DNA of 45,261 nucleotides. Source: a bacterium. GTDB lineage: Bacteria > Margulisbacteria > Marinamargulisbacteria > SXXA01. Numbering within the stretch: the first letter of the stretch is position 1; every line of letters begins with the position of its first letter. Below the pieces are notes generated by a model. It was not told the origin of the DNA. It saw nothing but the letters and a program-made list of their open reading frames with translations, and searched no databases. The DNA lies in assembly GCA_018402095.1 (NCBI GenBank), contig JAGYJO010000001.1, positions 1 to 45,261 of the forward strand, given 5' to 3'. The translations under genes were made by a program, and so were the position numbers. Of this stretch, positions 27,766-37,990 are shown one piece after another.

Positions 27766-27877
27766 TATACCCATTCAAAATAAAACCTGGACCGAGGACT
27801 TTCCAAGTCGCTATGGTCACATATAAAGAATACTCCGTCACGATTTGAAACCCATATTTTATTTTGGAACGGGTATA
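27766..27877. mobile_element. MITE-like element, second full copy, 112 bp
   Basis: Left end TATACCCATTCAAAATAAAA, right end TTTTATTTTGGAACGGGTATA minus one base, with the shared interior CCGAGGACTTTCCAA-TCGCTATGG as two blocks. It is about 85-90 percent identical by eye to 16243-16358 and has the same length class, supporting a defined mobile unit. Confidence 0.7.
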
Positions 27878-27989
27878 CAAATCCAGTTATCAAAAAAACA
27901 AAAGAAATTGCAGTTTTTTTTAACGTTTATTAACAGGCTATCCCACAACGCAATCCCATTGCAGATAATGCGCGTGTTGCTGCGTCTTC

Positions 27990-28673
27990 AGCGATTGTCA
28001 AGCGTCAGTGTTTGCCTGCCACTGTTGTCGGGAGCCTCATCGCCATTGGCCCATGATCGTCGCCATCCAGTTCGGTATGGCGTTCCAAATCGGGGTTGTA
28101 AGGGAGCGACGCAGCAAGGATCTGTTTCGTAGTGGTGTTTGACCGATGCACGAACATGTCGGGATGACATCTTACGCGACCCAATGCAAAGGCCGCGGCA
28201 ATCGCTGGCTGTGATCCAGACTGCTTACGATGTCCCATATTGGTCAATTGATGTTTTTGCGGCTTCAGGCTTCCGTTTTCTCTGTGACAGTAAACGAAAC
28301 GCCTTGGCAATTCGGCCAACATCGATGATAGGGGTGGTGTTGGCGCCCATTGTATACCTCAGCGTCGACAAAATTAAATGGCTGGTGGCCACCATCAGTA
28401 GTGTCGGATTCTTCTGCCGGACAATTTCATTAATCATTCGACGGGCTTGGGTATGTGTCGGCAGGAATCCACGGAACCGTGACACATGTTATGTGTGTTG
28501 CAGTGACTTAGGAGAAACATAAATCCCAAACCAGACGATGCAGTGTTTCCACCGTTGTTGGAGGTCTGAGGTTTGTTAGCTGCGTACATGGGGTGGGTTT
28601 GTGAGCGTGGTAGAGGCTCTAATTTGCACACAGGAGGCTGTTTGTTTTGGGGTTCCTTATTGGTGTAATGCAC
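27990..28673 (-). pseudogene. Unrecognised decayed ORF
   Basis: From the GTG at 28673 one frame reads MHYTNKEPQNKQPPVCKLEP and a low-complexity Asn/Gly/Ser stretch to about 28500. A second frame reads THTQARRMINEIVRQKNPTL and NTTPIIDVGRIAKAF to about 28290. A third reads ALGRVRCHPDMFVHRSNTTT and NPDLERHTELDGDDHGPMAM to about 28005. These look like one gene of about 220 codons broken by two frameshifts, with a disordered N-terminus like an effector. No family is recognised, and no plus-strand ORF here is convincing. Confidence 0.4.
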
Positions 28674-28747
28674 ATTAGTATAATCTGTTTTTTTTGAGTT
28701 GGGAGTCCCAAATCACCCGTCGTTTGCTGCAAAACCTTCTGGCAGAG

Positions 28748-29055
28748 GTAACAGGGATTCAAAGGGCGTCAGCCCTTTGTAAATCTCTGGCTGGGGGCAG
28801 AGCCCCCGAAAAACATTATTCGCTCCAGCTTCGCTAGGCAGATATGAGTTAATAAAGGGCTTCGCTGGTCCACAAGGGTTTCTCCTCCGAAGGTGGGGGG
28901 CTTTGCGACGTAACCGGAATCCATAAACTGTAAGGAGGAAAAAGGCGTACACGGGAGGTGCGCTGTCAGAGATCTGGCCACGGCCAGCTGAATCTGCCAA
29001 GGCAGATTTATGAGAGTAGATCCCTATTAGCCCCCTGGCCTGGTAAACTGGTTAC
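28748..29055. repeat. Composite repeat element (308 bp)
   Basis: Bounded by GTAACAGGGATTCAAAG and GGTAAACTGGTTAC. It holds the CTGGGGGCAGAGCCCCCGAA stem, the AAAGGGCTTCGCTGGTCC module, the GCTTTGCGACGTAACCGGAA core (28900-28919) and the AATCTGCCAAGGCAGATTTA stem (28990-29009). The same module order recurs at 37621-37932. Confidence 0.65.
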
Positions 29056-29151
29056 CGTCGTTTACCTATATGTATATATCTACTGTTAACTGGTCGCCAA
29101 TCGATAGCGGTGTCGGTTTGCCGGTGAATGGAAGTGGAAAGGAGGTCGACG

Positions 29152-31519
29152 ATGATCAGAGGTGCTGATCGCTATATTCGCTATTTTCAAAAAAGTATGC
29201 GATGGTTTCATTCCTTAATATTGTGGCTAGTCTTGTCCTCACAGGATGGCTTTTGATATCTGTGCCACTCAGGCATCTTGGTTCTAGTTATGTCTATATG
29301 ACCCCCAATACAGCGATAGGCATCCATCTTTGTGGTGCGATTCTTTGGCTCTCTGTGCATTGGATTGTCGCGTACGATTATGCGACGATTGGCGCAACTG
29401 GGCGCTGCTTTGTTTGTGCTGTTGTCTTTTGGGGCTCTTTGGTCACTATCTGGTATGCCCTGATTGGGGCTTGTCTGACTTTATTATTTTATAGCCTGCT
29501 TCGGTATCCCTGCGGATATGAGCGGGCAGGTTTCGCCACCGACAGCCATGTCTTTTGTTTTCTTTAGGGAACCTCTCCTTTGGCCAACCATCACGCAACA
29601 GACGCTGTCATTACTGAGTCACAACCCTTGGTTTTGATCATTATGTTTTATCTGTTTAGTGATGGCGATTTTGGCTATGTGTATGGTGTTTTGTTGTTTG
29701 TTCGGTGTCTGCATTTGACAGGTATGGCCATTCCTTTTGGCTATCTCTTTGCTCTGTGCCTCTATCAGGGTTTGTGCCCATCCGACTCAGGACTGTTTGC
29801 GCTTGGTGTTGAGCAAAAGAGGTTGGGTGGCAAAGTTTTCGTCGTACAGCGCCTTTTGCAGTACTGGTTCCCTTCATTTTTTAGGTGGGCAAGTCTGTCA
29901 ACATCGACTTGGTGTTTTTGACTCAAATTCACAGGTAGCTTTTTTTCTTCTTATTTATGTGTGTTTACTGTTGGTTTTGTTGTACTGGACAGCTTCTGAG
30001 ATCAATCACGTTGAGAAAAAACGGTTTGAAATAGAAATTCAGCACAATCTGGCATTGTCTGCGGCCTCCGTCGGTACATGGTCCTGGGACTTAGAGCTGG
30101 ATAAGCTATCTTTTGATGCGCATGTGCAGATGCTGTTTGGGTTGCAAGGAAACTCGTTTTCCAGCAATTTGGCGGGTTTTTTGGCTTTGGTGCACCCGGA
30201 CGATCGTGAGTCTGTGGGCAATGTCCTCATGTCTGTTCGTGATGGGGCCCAAGATTATCATCTGTCTTATCGGGTGAATTTACCTGATGGGGGACTCCGT
30301 ATTGTGGAAGCCAGAGGCAAACGTTATCCAAATTATTCAGGTCGAGGATCCCGGTTGGTGGGTGTTTGTTTTGACATTACGGAGCGTACATTGCCTGAAG
30401 ACCGTATCCGTGATCTTCTGGTATATCAAGAAACACTGATTGATGCGGCCGGTTATTCTGTGATTTCGACGGATGTGTCCGGTGTTATTAAGGTGTTTAA
30501 TCCAAAAGCGTCGTCGATGTTGGGTTATTCTGAAGAAGAAATGGTGGATAAACAGACACCCGCACTGATTCATTCTGGTGATGAGGTGGTGGCCCGTGCC
30601 GCACAGTTTTCCGAAGAATTGGGTGTGTCCATTACACCGGGTTTTGAGGTTTTTGTGGCCAAATCCAATTTGAATTTGCCCAATACCCATGAATGGACCT
30701 ATGTGCGAAAAGACGGCAGTACTTTTCCTGTTTTGTTGACGGTGACGGCATTGCGAGACCATACGGATACCATTATTGGTTATTTGGGTTTGGCTTCTGA
30801 TATTTCAGTTTTGAGCGCGGCGCGAGAAGAGTTGAAGCGATCCAATCAAGAGTTGGAACAATTTGCCTATGTGGCTTCGCATGATTTGCAGGAACCCTTA
30901 CGGATGGTGGCGAGTTTTTGTCAGATTTTGGACAAAAAGTACACGCATGTCTTGGATGAAGATGGCAAAGAATATATCCATTTTGCGGTAGATGGTGCGA
31001 AGCGCATGCAGGGGCTTGTAGATGCCTTGTTGCGTTATGCACGGGTGGGCAAAAAAGATGTTGTCTTGAGTGCTGTGGATTTGAATCAGGTTTTATCGGA
31101 AATTCAGCGTGATTTGAGTGCGGTTATCCAAGAAAATGCTGTTGTTTTGGAGATCGGTGAATTGCCGACTATTCTGGCGAATCATTTGCAGATGTATCAG
31201 TTGTTTCAGAATTTTGTGACGAACGGGATCAAGTTTAGGGGTGAAAAATCGCCGCTTATTCGTATTGCCGCAGAGTGCAATAATGGGCTTTGGACTTTTG
31301 CTGTGTCAGACAATGGTATCGGCATTGATGAGGCGTATTTTTCGAAAATATTTGTTATCTTTCAAAGGTTGCATGGCAAAGATGCGTATCCGGGGACAGG
31401 TATAGGTCTATCTTTGTGCAAAAAAATCGTAGAAAATTTTGGGGAACGATTAGGGGTGACATCTAAGAGTGGAATTGGGGACCACTTTTGTACACATTAC
31501 AGGCAGAGGAGCTATTGGT
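29152..31519 (+). pseudogene. Membrane PAS sensor histidine kinase, frameshifted at both ends
   Basis: The gene starts at the ATG at 29152 (MIRGADRYIRYFQKSMRWF), behind a perfect AAGGAGGT 7 nt upstream. The N-terminal membrane sensor has several hydrophobic segments split over three frames to about 29740 (NIVASLVLTGWLLISVPL, CAHPTQDCLRLVLSKRG, VAFFLLIYVCLLLVLLYWTA). From 29737 the frame is open to 31533: two PAS domains (WSWDLELDKLSFDAHVQML; GYSVISTDVSGVIKVFNPKA), a coiled linker, the HisKA-type H box FAYVASHDLQEPLRMVASF (phospho-acceptor His), the N box NFVTNGIKF, the G1 box DNGIGI and the G2 box GTGIGLSLCKKIVE. Near 31475 another shift moves the natural end (GIGTTFVHITGRG) out of frame. It would phosphorylate the receiver directly downstream. 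Confidence 0.8.
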
Positions 31520-31948
31520 ATGAGGCCTATTGAAATTTTGTTGGTAGAAGACAATTTGGGAGACATTCGTCTGACATTGGATGCCTTTAAAGATGCGCGT
31601 GTTGCGAACGTCATTCACGTGGTCAAAGATGGGGCGGCTGCGATGTCCTACCTTTTGCAGACGGGTGATTACGTAGATGCGGTTCGACCAGATATTGTGT
31701 TGTTGGATCTCAATCTTCCCAAAAAGAATGGGCGAGAGGTGCTGCAAGAAATCAAAACCAATGAGCAGCTCAAGCGTATTCCTGTCGTGATATTGACGAC
31801 ATCTGAAGCGGAAGAAGATATTGATATGGCCTATGGTCAGCATGTCAATTGCTTTATTCGTAAACCGGTTGATTTTCATGCGTTTATGGAGATCATCAAG
31901 CAGATAGAAACGTTTTGGCTGACCATTGTGCGGTTGCCCCATGTCTAG
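31520..31948 (+). CDS. Rcp1-like single-domain response regulator
   Basis: 142 aa from the ATG at 31520, preceded by AGAGGAG 7 nt upstream; the longer frame from 31469 runs through the kinase end and is not needed. Receiver residues are all present: Glu10-Asp11 metal pocket, phospho-acceptor Asp63 (DIVLLDLNLPKKNG), Thr93/Thr94 and Lys115-Pro116. There is no output domain. Such small receivers typically pair with PAS/phytochrome-like kinases like the one upstream. The gene is intact and overlaps the next receiver by 8 nt. Confidence 0.9.
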   Translation: MRPIEILLVEDNLGDIRLTLDAFKDARVANVIHVVKDGAAAMSYLLQTGDYVDAVRPDIVLLDLNLPKKNGREVLQEIKTNEQLKRIPVVILTTSEAEEDIDMAYGQHVNCFIRKPVDFHAFMEIIKQIETFWLTIVRLPHV

Positions 31949-32315
31949 TGAGCGGAAGACGGTTCTGGTCTTGGATGATGATCCTGCGTTGTTGATGATT
32001 GTCAAATATGCGTTGGCTGATTTGTTGGGCCAGATTTCATTTCATACGTGTACGCGGATTCATGAGGGGTTGCGGGATTTGAATCCAGATGTGGTCGTGT
32101 CGGATATTCATTTTCCACGTATTTATGGTGAAGAAACCGTCCGTGTATTGCGGACATTTTTCCCCAAAATCCCGATGGGTATTATGTCCGGTGTGACGCC
32201 ATTGCAATTGCCAGATTTGATTGCGACGTATCGCATCGAATTTATTTCAAAGGACAATTTACTGGGAGAGCTGGGTCCTTTTGTTTCCAGTTTATTGGCG
32301 CAATCGACAACTTAA
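31941..32315 (+). CDS. Single-domain response regulator (CheY-like)
   Basis: 124 aa from the ATG at 31941 (MSSERKTVLVLDDDPALLMI). It has Asp12-Asp13, phospho-acceptor Asp55 (VVVSDIHFPR), Ser83 and Lys104. No output domain is present, so it acts by protein contact or as a phosphate relay. It overlaps the upstream receiver by 8 nt. Its stop codon shares the four bases TTAA with the stop of the kinase gene on the other strand, so the two operons converge without a gap. Intact. Confidence 0.88.
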   Translation: MSSERKTVLVLDDDPALLMIVKYALADLLGQISFHTCTRIHEGLRDLNPDVVVSDIHFPRIYGEETVRVLRTFFPKIPMGIMSGVTPLQLPDLIATYRIEFISKDNLLGELGPFVSSLLAQSTT

Positions 32316-33516
32316 CTGTTTGCCAGCTCCAAATAAATACGAATGCTAAATATATTTCCCTTTTCCGTGTCGTGTGCAAAGTGCAACTGGCCTTGCATCA
32401 TTTCTGCCAATTTTTTGGAGAGGGTTAATCCAAGACCTGCTCCCTGGAATTGGTAGGTTTTGTCTCCTCCTTGAATAAAAGGCGCCATAAGTTCCTGTGC
32501 TGTTTCTTCGGAGATAGCGGGACCTGTATTGGCAACTTCGAACGTTAGCTCGACAGTATTTTCGGTGCTTGGTTTGGCGGCGAATCTCACGGAAACGATA
32601 CCGAATGGTGTGTAGGTGGACGGCTGTATATCTTTTCGAGAAGTGTTTGACCATTTGAGGACCATGGTAGGTGTCTCTTTTGCATTACCTGTTAGGTGTC
32701 TTGGATACGATTGCAGATTTGAGGGTGACGTTACCGGTGATTTGGTGACCGTTTGTGCGTAAGGTCATCAGTCTCTTTTTGTAGGGTTTTTGTATCAAGG
32801 GTTTGTTGATCAAACGACTACCGTCTGATTGTGTCAGGTGTAGTCCAAATACAGATTCAGAAAATGGTGAATTTGGATGCTGGACTCTGAATGATCCCAA
32901 ACAATAGCGCCACATCGTCGGCCAAATCGCGGCTTTCGAGGAGTTGTATGGCGCCCAAAATGCCGGTGAGTGGGGTGCGCACTTCATGGGTGATGTTGCG
33001 AATGAAATTTTCCCGTATATGGAGATGTTTGATCAATTCTTTTTGGCTATCTGCCAGGTCTTGTGTGCGTTCTAGGACTTTGTTTTCCAATGCTTTGTTG
33101 AGTGTCGTGATTTTGTGGTTGGCTGTATCCAACCGTTGCAAAATGGCATAACGTTCCAATGAAAACAGAATGCTTTTCTCCAATATGCGTTCATCGAATT
33201 CCCCTTTTCGCAAAAAGTCTTGAAATCCTTGCTGGATGCTGCGAAGTGCGATGTCCTGATTGTTGTGACCGGTGAGGACGATGATGGGGATGTTCTTGGC
33301 CATTTTGGAGACGATCTGAAGTGTGTCTGTGTCCAAAGAGTCGGGAAGATTGAGGTCCAATAGCATCATGTCTGGTGTTTGGTGGTTGACCACGATTGGG
33401 CTTCTGTGAGAGATTCGCAAAAGTGTGGGGTGACGGGTGTTTTGAAGGCTTGGATATATCGGCTGATGATTTCGGTCTGCGGGGTTGTCTTCCACGATTA
33501 AAATGGTTTTTTTCAT
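32312..33516 (-). pseudogene. Receiver-histidine kinase hybrid, frameshifted
   Basis: The start at 33516 (MKKTILIVEDNPADR) has AGGAGA upstream. A receiver domain follows, with one shift after NPADR and then TPDMMLLDLNLPDSLDTDT and IPIIVLTGHNNQDIAL. A coiled linker (NKALENKVLERTQDLADSQ) leads to the H box FIRNITHEVRTPLTGILGAI. The frame breaks near 32880, and the ATPase lobe resumes at 32665 (VLKWSNTSRKDIQPS..., AGLGLTLSKKLAEMMQGQL) to 32312. At least three frameshifts make it inactive. It overlaps the upstream kinase pseudogene by ATGA, so the two were co-translated. Confidence 0.8.
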
Positions 33517-34245
33517 GAAAAAATCTCCTGTTCTTGGGGTATCGTAAAGTAGATCGTGGTGCCTTCCCCAGGTGTCGATTGGAGATACATTTTCCCCCGA
33601 TGGACTGTGATGATCTGTTTGGCGATGAGGCCCTACCCCATCATCCTGTACTGCGATTTGGGATGCAATTGTCTGAACAGCGTACCTATTTCTAGATGGT
33701 TTTTTCTGGGATGCCGATGCCGTTGTCTCGCACAAAAAGGCTGTTTCTTGGTCAATCGTGGTGCTGCCAATTTGGATACTTGGCTTATCTTGGGTCCTGA
33801 ATTTGATGGCATTTGAGATGAGGATTTTGAACAGCGTGCTTATTTTGTCCACATCACAGATTAGATTGGGAGATCTGCTTGGATGCTGATATCGCTATTG
33901 GTGAGGGTTTCGTTATTCCTTAATGGTCCTTGACGATTTCCTGCAGTGAGGCTAGTTGAAAGTGTGGTGGCGTGGTCCAGTTGTGTCCGACTTGCAATAG
34001 CCCTTGGAGTAGTGTTTCCAGTGATTGTGCTGCTTTTGGATTTCTAAAGTATGGTCTTTGCTATCGCTGTTGAGAGTTGGGTTGTCTTTGTCTAAAAAGG
34101 TTGAAAACGTCAGAATGTTTCGGATAGGGGAGCGTACATCATGTGCGATGGTGTGCAGTGATTTCTCAAAATCTTGCGGTGTTGTGCTTGTTTTTAGCGC
34201 GATGGGATAGGGTAGGGCGTCGCTGGTATAATTTAGGTTCATCAT
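33513..34245 (-). pseudogene. Short soluble histidine kinase, frameshifted
   Basis: The start is at 34245 (MMNLNYTSDALPYPIALKTS). The H box reads LHTIAHDVRSPIRNILTFS. The ATPase lobe is in other frames: LFKILISNAIKFRTQDKPSI (N box, about 33800), VQDDGVG (about 33640) and GLIAKQIITVHRGKMYLQST followed by PGEGTTIYFTI, ending at the TGA at 33513 that overlaps the next gene's ATG. No sensor domain is present. With the hybrid downstream it formed an operon that faces the intact receivers. Confidence 0.75.
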
Positions 34246-34370
34246 CGTTGGTCGGTGATGTGCTCAAAATACCCCCTTAAAATGGCGTCTTCATAATGAG
34301 CTAGTTTAACAGTTTGTGGAAGACATGCCAGACCCTTGTGGATGAGACATGATATTCTTTTTTTCCTGCC

Positions 34371-34447
34371 GGGCGGTTAGCTCAGATGGTTAGAGTACTT
34401 GCTTGACATGCAAGAGGTCGTTAGTTTCGATTCAATACCGCCCACCA
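34371..34447 (+). tRNA. tRNA-Val (GAC), T-arm degenerate
   Basis: The acceptor stem GGGCGGT/ACCGCCC pairs fully, the D arm GCTC-AGATGGTTA-GAGT has one G-U, and the anticodon stem CTTGC/GCAAG encloses TTGACAT with anticodon GAC. CCA is encoded. The T arm is abnormal: GTTAG-TTTCGAT-TCAAT, where CTAAC is expected, with a mismatch and wobble pairs, as if a base had been inserted and the 3-prime strand altered. It may be a failing copy or contain a sequence error. Confidence 0.8.
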
Positions 34448-34568
34448 TTATTCTTCAGGTTTTTACGTTCAAGACAGGTTTTGATTCCAATGAAACTGGT
34501 GAATTTCTAGGGTTTTTGTTTTTCATAGCAGTGTACCGCTTCTTTTCGAGACCGTCTGATGCTGTTGA

Positions 34569-35300
34569 CTATTGTTTAGCCGTATTGGTCTTATCCCCAT
34601 CACCAAAAAGATGAACCTGAACATCGGCTAATTCATCAAGCATGACGGTGCCATGTTTGATTTTGAGCGCTAAAACATATATCACCATCATCTGAAATGA
34701 AATGTAAATGGAATCCCAGTACAATGACTTCCCGAGGTAAGCGGGGATGTAATAACAAATAATGTGCCAGTGATATCTTTTTCTCAAAAATGGATTGATC
34801 GTAGATGGCGTCCTTTAATGAGGGGTATGGTTTGGTTTTGTGTTTTGGACTTCGTAATGTGATGGCTGGCAGCACATCTTGGCGATTTAGTGCGGTAAAC
34901 CGGTTTGGATACTCAGTGCGCGGTTAATGTTGCTTTCAATGCGTCAAAATCTTCAATCTTAGAAATCTTGTGTCGTGTCTGTATGAAAAAAAATGGACGG
35001 AGGCATAGGGTGTTATTTGGGTGGGCAGTGGCTCTGAAATGAGTGCCATCGGATTTACTTAGTAAAATTCCCATTCGGCAGCCATTTCACCATCGATTTT
35101 ATCAAAAGTGCCAAGTCCAAAATCGCCATATTGTTTCACTTCCCGCATAGGACATCTTGTCCATCATAAGCGCCTTGAATAAGCGGTGCAGGTGCGATCT
35201 GATGCAGGATGTTGATGTTTTTCGTTTGGCAAGCGCTTAATAGGGTGATCAGTAAAATGCCAGTAGCTAGCTGTATTAAGCGTGTGTGTTGGTTGTTCAT
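34569..35300 (-). pseudogene. budA: Alpha-acetolactate decarboxylase pseudogene
   Basis: BudA converts alpha-acetolactate to acetoin. The start at 35300 gives a lipoprotein-type signal (GILLITLLSACQTKNINIL, lipobox LSAC), followed by PAPLIQGAYDGQDVL. A second frame near 35120 reads KQYGDFGLGTFDKIDGEMAA, the family hallmark, and further frames give the zinc-site region PAYLGKS near 34740, LGFHLHFISDDGD near 34700 and ALKIKHGTVMLDELADVQVH to 34569. At least four frameshifts break it. Standard bacterial BudA is often exported or cytoplasmic; the lipobox suggests a periplasmic form. Confidence 0.8.
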
Positions 35301-35339
35301 TGTTGAATGGTTTCATTATTTTCTTTTGCGAGAGCAAGA

Positions 35340-35517
35340 GGGGGGCGCTTCGTGGGAACAGAACCACCCCGTCACCTGCAGTGACACCCCCTTATAAAGG
35401 AGGCTTTTCCGAAGGCACCTCAACTTCCCAAAGAAGACAAGTTCTTCAGGGACGGCCCTTCGGCTACTCTCAGGGACCAGCGATAGCCCCCGCACCCCTC
35501 GTGTAGAAATCGATTAC
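35340..35517. repeat. Composite repeat remnant between budA and yebC
   Basis: Contains GGACGGCCCTTCGGCTACTC and CCCCGCACCCCTCGTGTAG-AAATCGATTAC, matching the module order and right end of the other GTAA/GTTAC elements. The left boundary is unclear. Confidence 0.5.
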
Positions 35518-35601
35518 ACAGCGAACCTTGTGACTTTGTACCTGTAGCCGATTTATGGCATGATATCTCCAAAATCACTCTACCAAATCAGGAGTATCAC
35601 T

Positions 35602-36290
35602 ATGGGCCGTATGTTCGAAAAAAGAAAACACAAAATGTTTGCGCGTTATGCCAAGATGGGCCGCGTTTTTGCCCGTATTGGGAAAGAGGTCGCGGTTGCG
35701 GTCAAACTGGGTGGGCCTGATCCCGATGGCAATCCGCGCTTGCGTATGGTTTTGGCCAAAGCACGGACGGCAAATATGCCGAAACAAAACGTGGACTCGG
35801 CTATCAAGCGTGCGGTGAGCAAAGGGGATGGCGATCTCGAAATGTTAGCCCATGAGGAAAGGCCCTCACGGCATTGGTCATGATGAAACGGCGACCAATA
35901 GCAACCCGTACGGTGGGAAATCTACGGGCTATTTTAATAAAGGTGGCGCTTTGGGGACCAAAGGGTCGATGACATTTCTATTCAGGCTGAGGAGTACAAG
36001 TAGCGATTCAGAAGGTGATTTGGATCGGAATTTGAGTTCAAATGATTAGTCATGGTGCCGAAGAAATCAATCGTGATGAGGCTATCTATATGCGACATCG
36101 TTTGAAGATTTTTGGCCGTATGCAAAAGCATTGGAAGACCAGGAGTTGTACGATTTTGCATGCAGAACTCACCAGAGAGCCAACCACGACGATGCAATTG
36201 AATGATGAGCAAGAGGCTGAGTTTAATGCCTTGCTCGAGCTCATCGAAGATGACGATGATGTGACGAATGTGTTTACGACACTGGCCTAG
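35602..36290 (+). pseudogene. yebC: YebC/PmpR-family protein, frameshifted
   Basis: YebC-type proteins are DNA-binding regulators, and recent work on the family also links them to ribosome rescue at polyproline. The start is at 35602 with GGAG 8 nt upstream. MGRMFEKRKHKMFARYAKMG and GGPDPDGNPRLR are intact to about 35855. Then GPHGIG, ATRTVGNLRAIL and FNKGGALGTKGSMTFLF appear in alternating frames. A central block is shortened, and the C-terminus (36100-36290) reads RMQKHWKT, ILHAELTREPTTTMQLNDEQ, LLELIEDDDDVTNVFTTLA. The many differences go beyond single homopolymer slips, so this is real decay. Confidence 0.85.
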
Positions 36291-36300
36291 ATTGTTTTGG

Positions 36301-37620
36301 GATAGCGGATTGCTCCCTAAGGTCCCAAAGGGGCTCCTGTAATCGCTTCAAAAGTCCCATGTTTTGGATGACATGATTGAAACATCGTACCCAATGCAGG
36401 TTTATTTTCCCTAAGGGTCGGAGAAGAGTGGAATTATTATGAATGCAAGGTAAATCATCTATTTTAGTCATAATATCTTTGGTTGAGACAGACTGGCGCC
36501 AAAGTGGCATCGCCAAAGTTCCCTCCATGTCTGTTTCTGAAGGTCTAATTATGTTGCAAACGGGTAAGGCTGATAAGACCACAGACCCTGCTGTGGAGTT
36601 CAAAACAAGATAATCCAACTACGTGCAGAGTGACATGGACGACCGCTGAATCAGAAGAGGCCGAGGGGAAGGAGTAAACCTGCCAAAACTGGTCGCTCTT
36701 GTAGATGATGTCGTGTCTATGGATTCTCCACCGCATGTGCAGGTGGGCAGTAAACGTCATTCTCAATGAAGCTATTTGGTAGGCTCTGATTCAGTAGCGT
36801 CTCATTGTCCTTCATTTTGTCTCAGAGTTTACAATTATGCTCAAGATAACCCCGGCACGGCAAAAACAGCTATTCTCGAGATGCCTTGAGGGTCACCTTG
36901 TCAGCTTACCCGTGTTGACTACCCTTGATGGGTCCTATGACTCCGTCAGGCGCCGAAAGCGCAAACCCATTTTGAAGGTACGCTGGTGAAAACTATGGCC
37001 TGCAGATTGGTGATGGTCTGGTAGATCGCGTATATCTTCGACAAAGACCGTTCTGGAGGGCCCGTATATCCCGGCTGATATGACGGGAGGTGGTCTCACA
37101 TGCCAGCCACAGTATTGTCTGGTGGCAATACAAACCCCTACTTCTCGGAGAATAGTTTGACATTTTGCAGGAAGAGATACATAAGGTGAAGCTTTGGACC
37201 CCAGATAACGCGACGTATGACCTATGAAAATTTTGAAAAAAATGATTTGAAATTGAATCTGGGTGGAGATGGTCCACTCAGAATACCTATACGGTTTTGG
37301 GGCTGCCTACAAACGTGGATTCTGGAAGATTGTCGAAACTCTCGAATCACCATCGGGGTATGTTGACGCTAATTCTGATAGCAAAGGTCAAACTCATGTA
37401 TTCCAGAATTACGCTTTTCAATTACAGACGTCTGAAGGTAAAGCTGTCTATGATTTATATTTGCAAGAAAGGGCGCGCCGGGTGCAGTACACAGGCTCAG
37501 AGAAAATGGGGTATCTGAGGCCGGATTACGGTGATTTTGGTACCGCACAGGGGTATTCCGCTTTGGGGCTTTGCGTCATTGCATCACGAAGCGATGGATG
37601 CAATTCAGGTAGGGGTGTCC
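36301..37620 (+). pseudogene. Unrecognised large decayed gene, truncated by a repeat element
   Basis: On the plus strand coding-like pieces change frame repeatedly: LVETDWRQSGIAKVPSMSVS (36480s), MLQTGKADKTTDPAVEFKT (36550s), RVTWTTAESEEAEGKE (36630s), RQKQLFSRCLEGHLVSLPVL (36860s) and finally AAYKRGFWKIVETLESPSGY to about 37560. The ORF then runs at 37621 into a repeat element that supplies its last residues. I recognise no family. Reading in one direction with shared base composition suggests one former gene of 350-400 codons. Confidence 0.35.
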
Positions 37621-37932
37621 GTAATCGATTCCCTAGAGGGGCGACACTTTGGCTGCGCTCAGTGACCCTAAAACCCCGAAAAACTGCTTTCGCTCAGCTT
37701 CGCTGAGCAAAGTGGAAGGATTAAAGGGCTTAGCTGGTCCCTGCAGAGGCATCTCGGAAAGTGAGGAGGCTTTGCGACGTAACCGGAATCCGCCGACTGT
37801 AAGGAAAGAAGCCAATCACATTTTTCCCAGGAGGTGTACGCTGTATCAGAGATAGTAGGCTGACCAGCTGAATCTGCCCAAGGCAGATTTATGAAGGTGA
37901 ATCCCTTAGCCCCATAAGCGTGAAACGCTTAC
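37621..37932. repeat. Composite repeat element (312 bp)
   Basis: Left end GTAATCGATTCCCTAGAGGG; right end GCGTGAAACGCTTAC is a degenerate inverse. It shares CGACACTTTGGCTGCGCTCA with 21520, a CTCAGCTTCGCTGAGC stem, the GGCTTTGCGACGTAACCGGA core (37769-37788) with 28900 and 17700, and the AGCTGAATCTGCCCAAGGCA module with 28980. Confidence 0.7.
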
Positions 37933-37990
37933 GGGTATTTGGCCACAGAGTCATGACTTCTCAGGTAGAAAAGCCACTATTCTTGTGATT

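Noticed and set aside
28713..29000. Minus-strand ORF of 95 codons
   Set aside because: Made entirely of repeat modules shared with 17600 and 37700; no independent coding evidence.
31469..31519. Kinase-receiver fusion at the kinase/response regulator junction
   Set aside because: The receiver frame is open back through the kinase end, but a strong AGAGGAG and ATG at 31520 mark a separate start, and the kinase end is out of frame.
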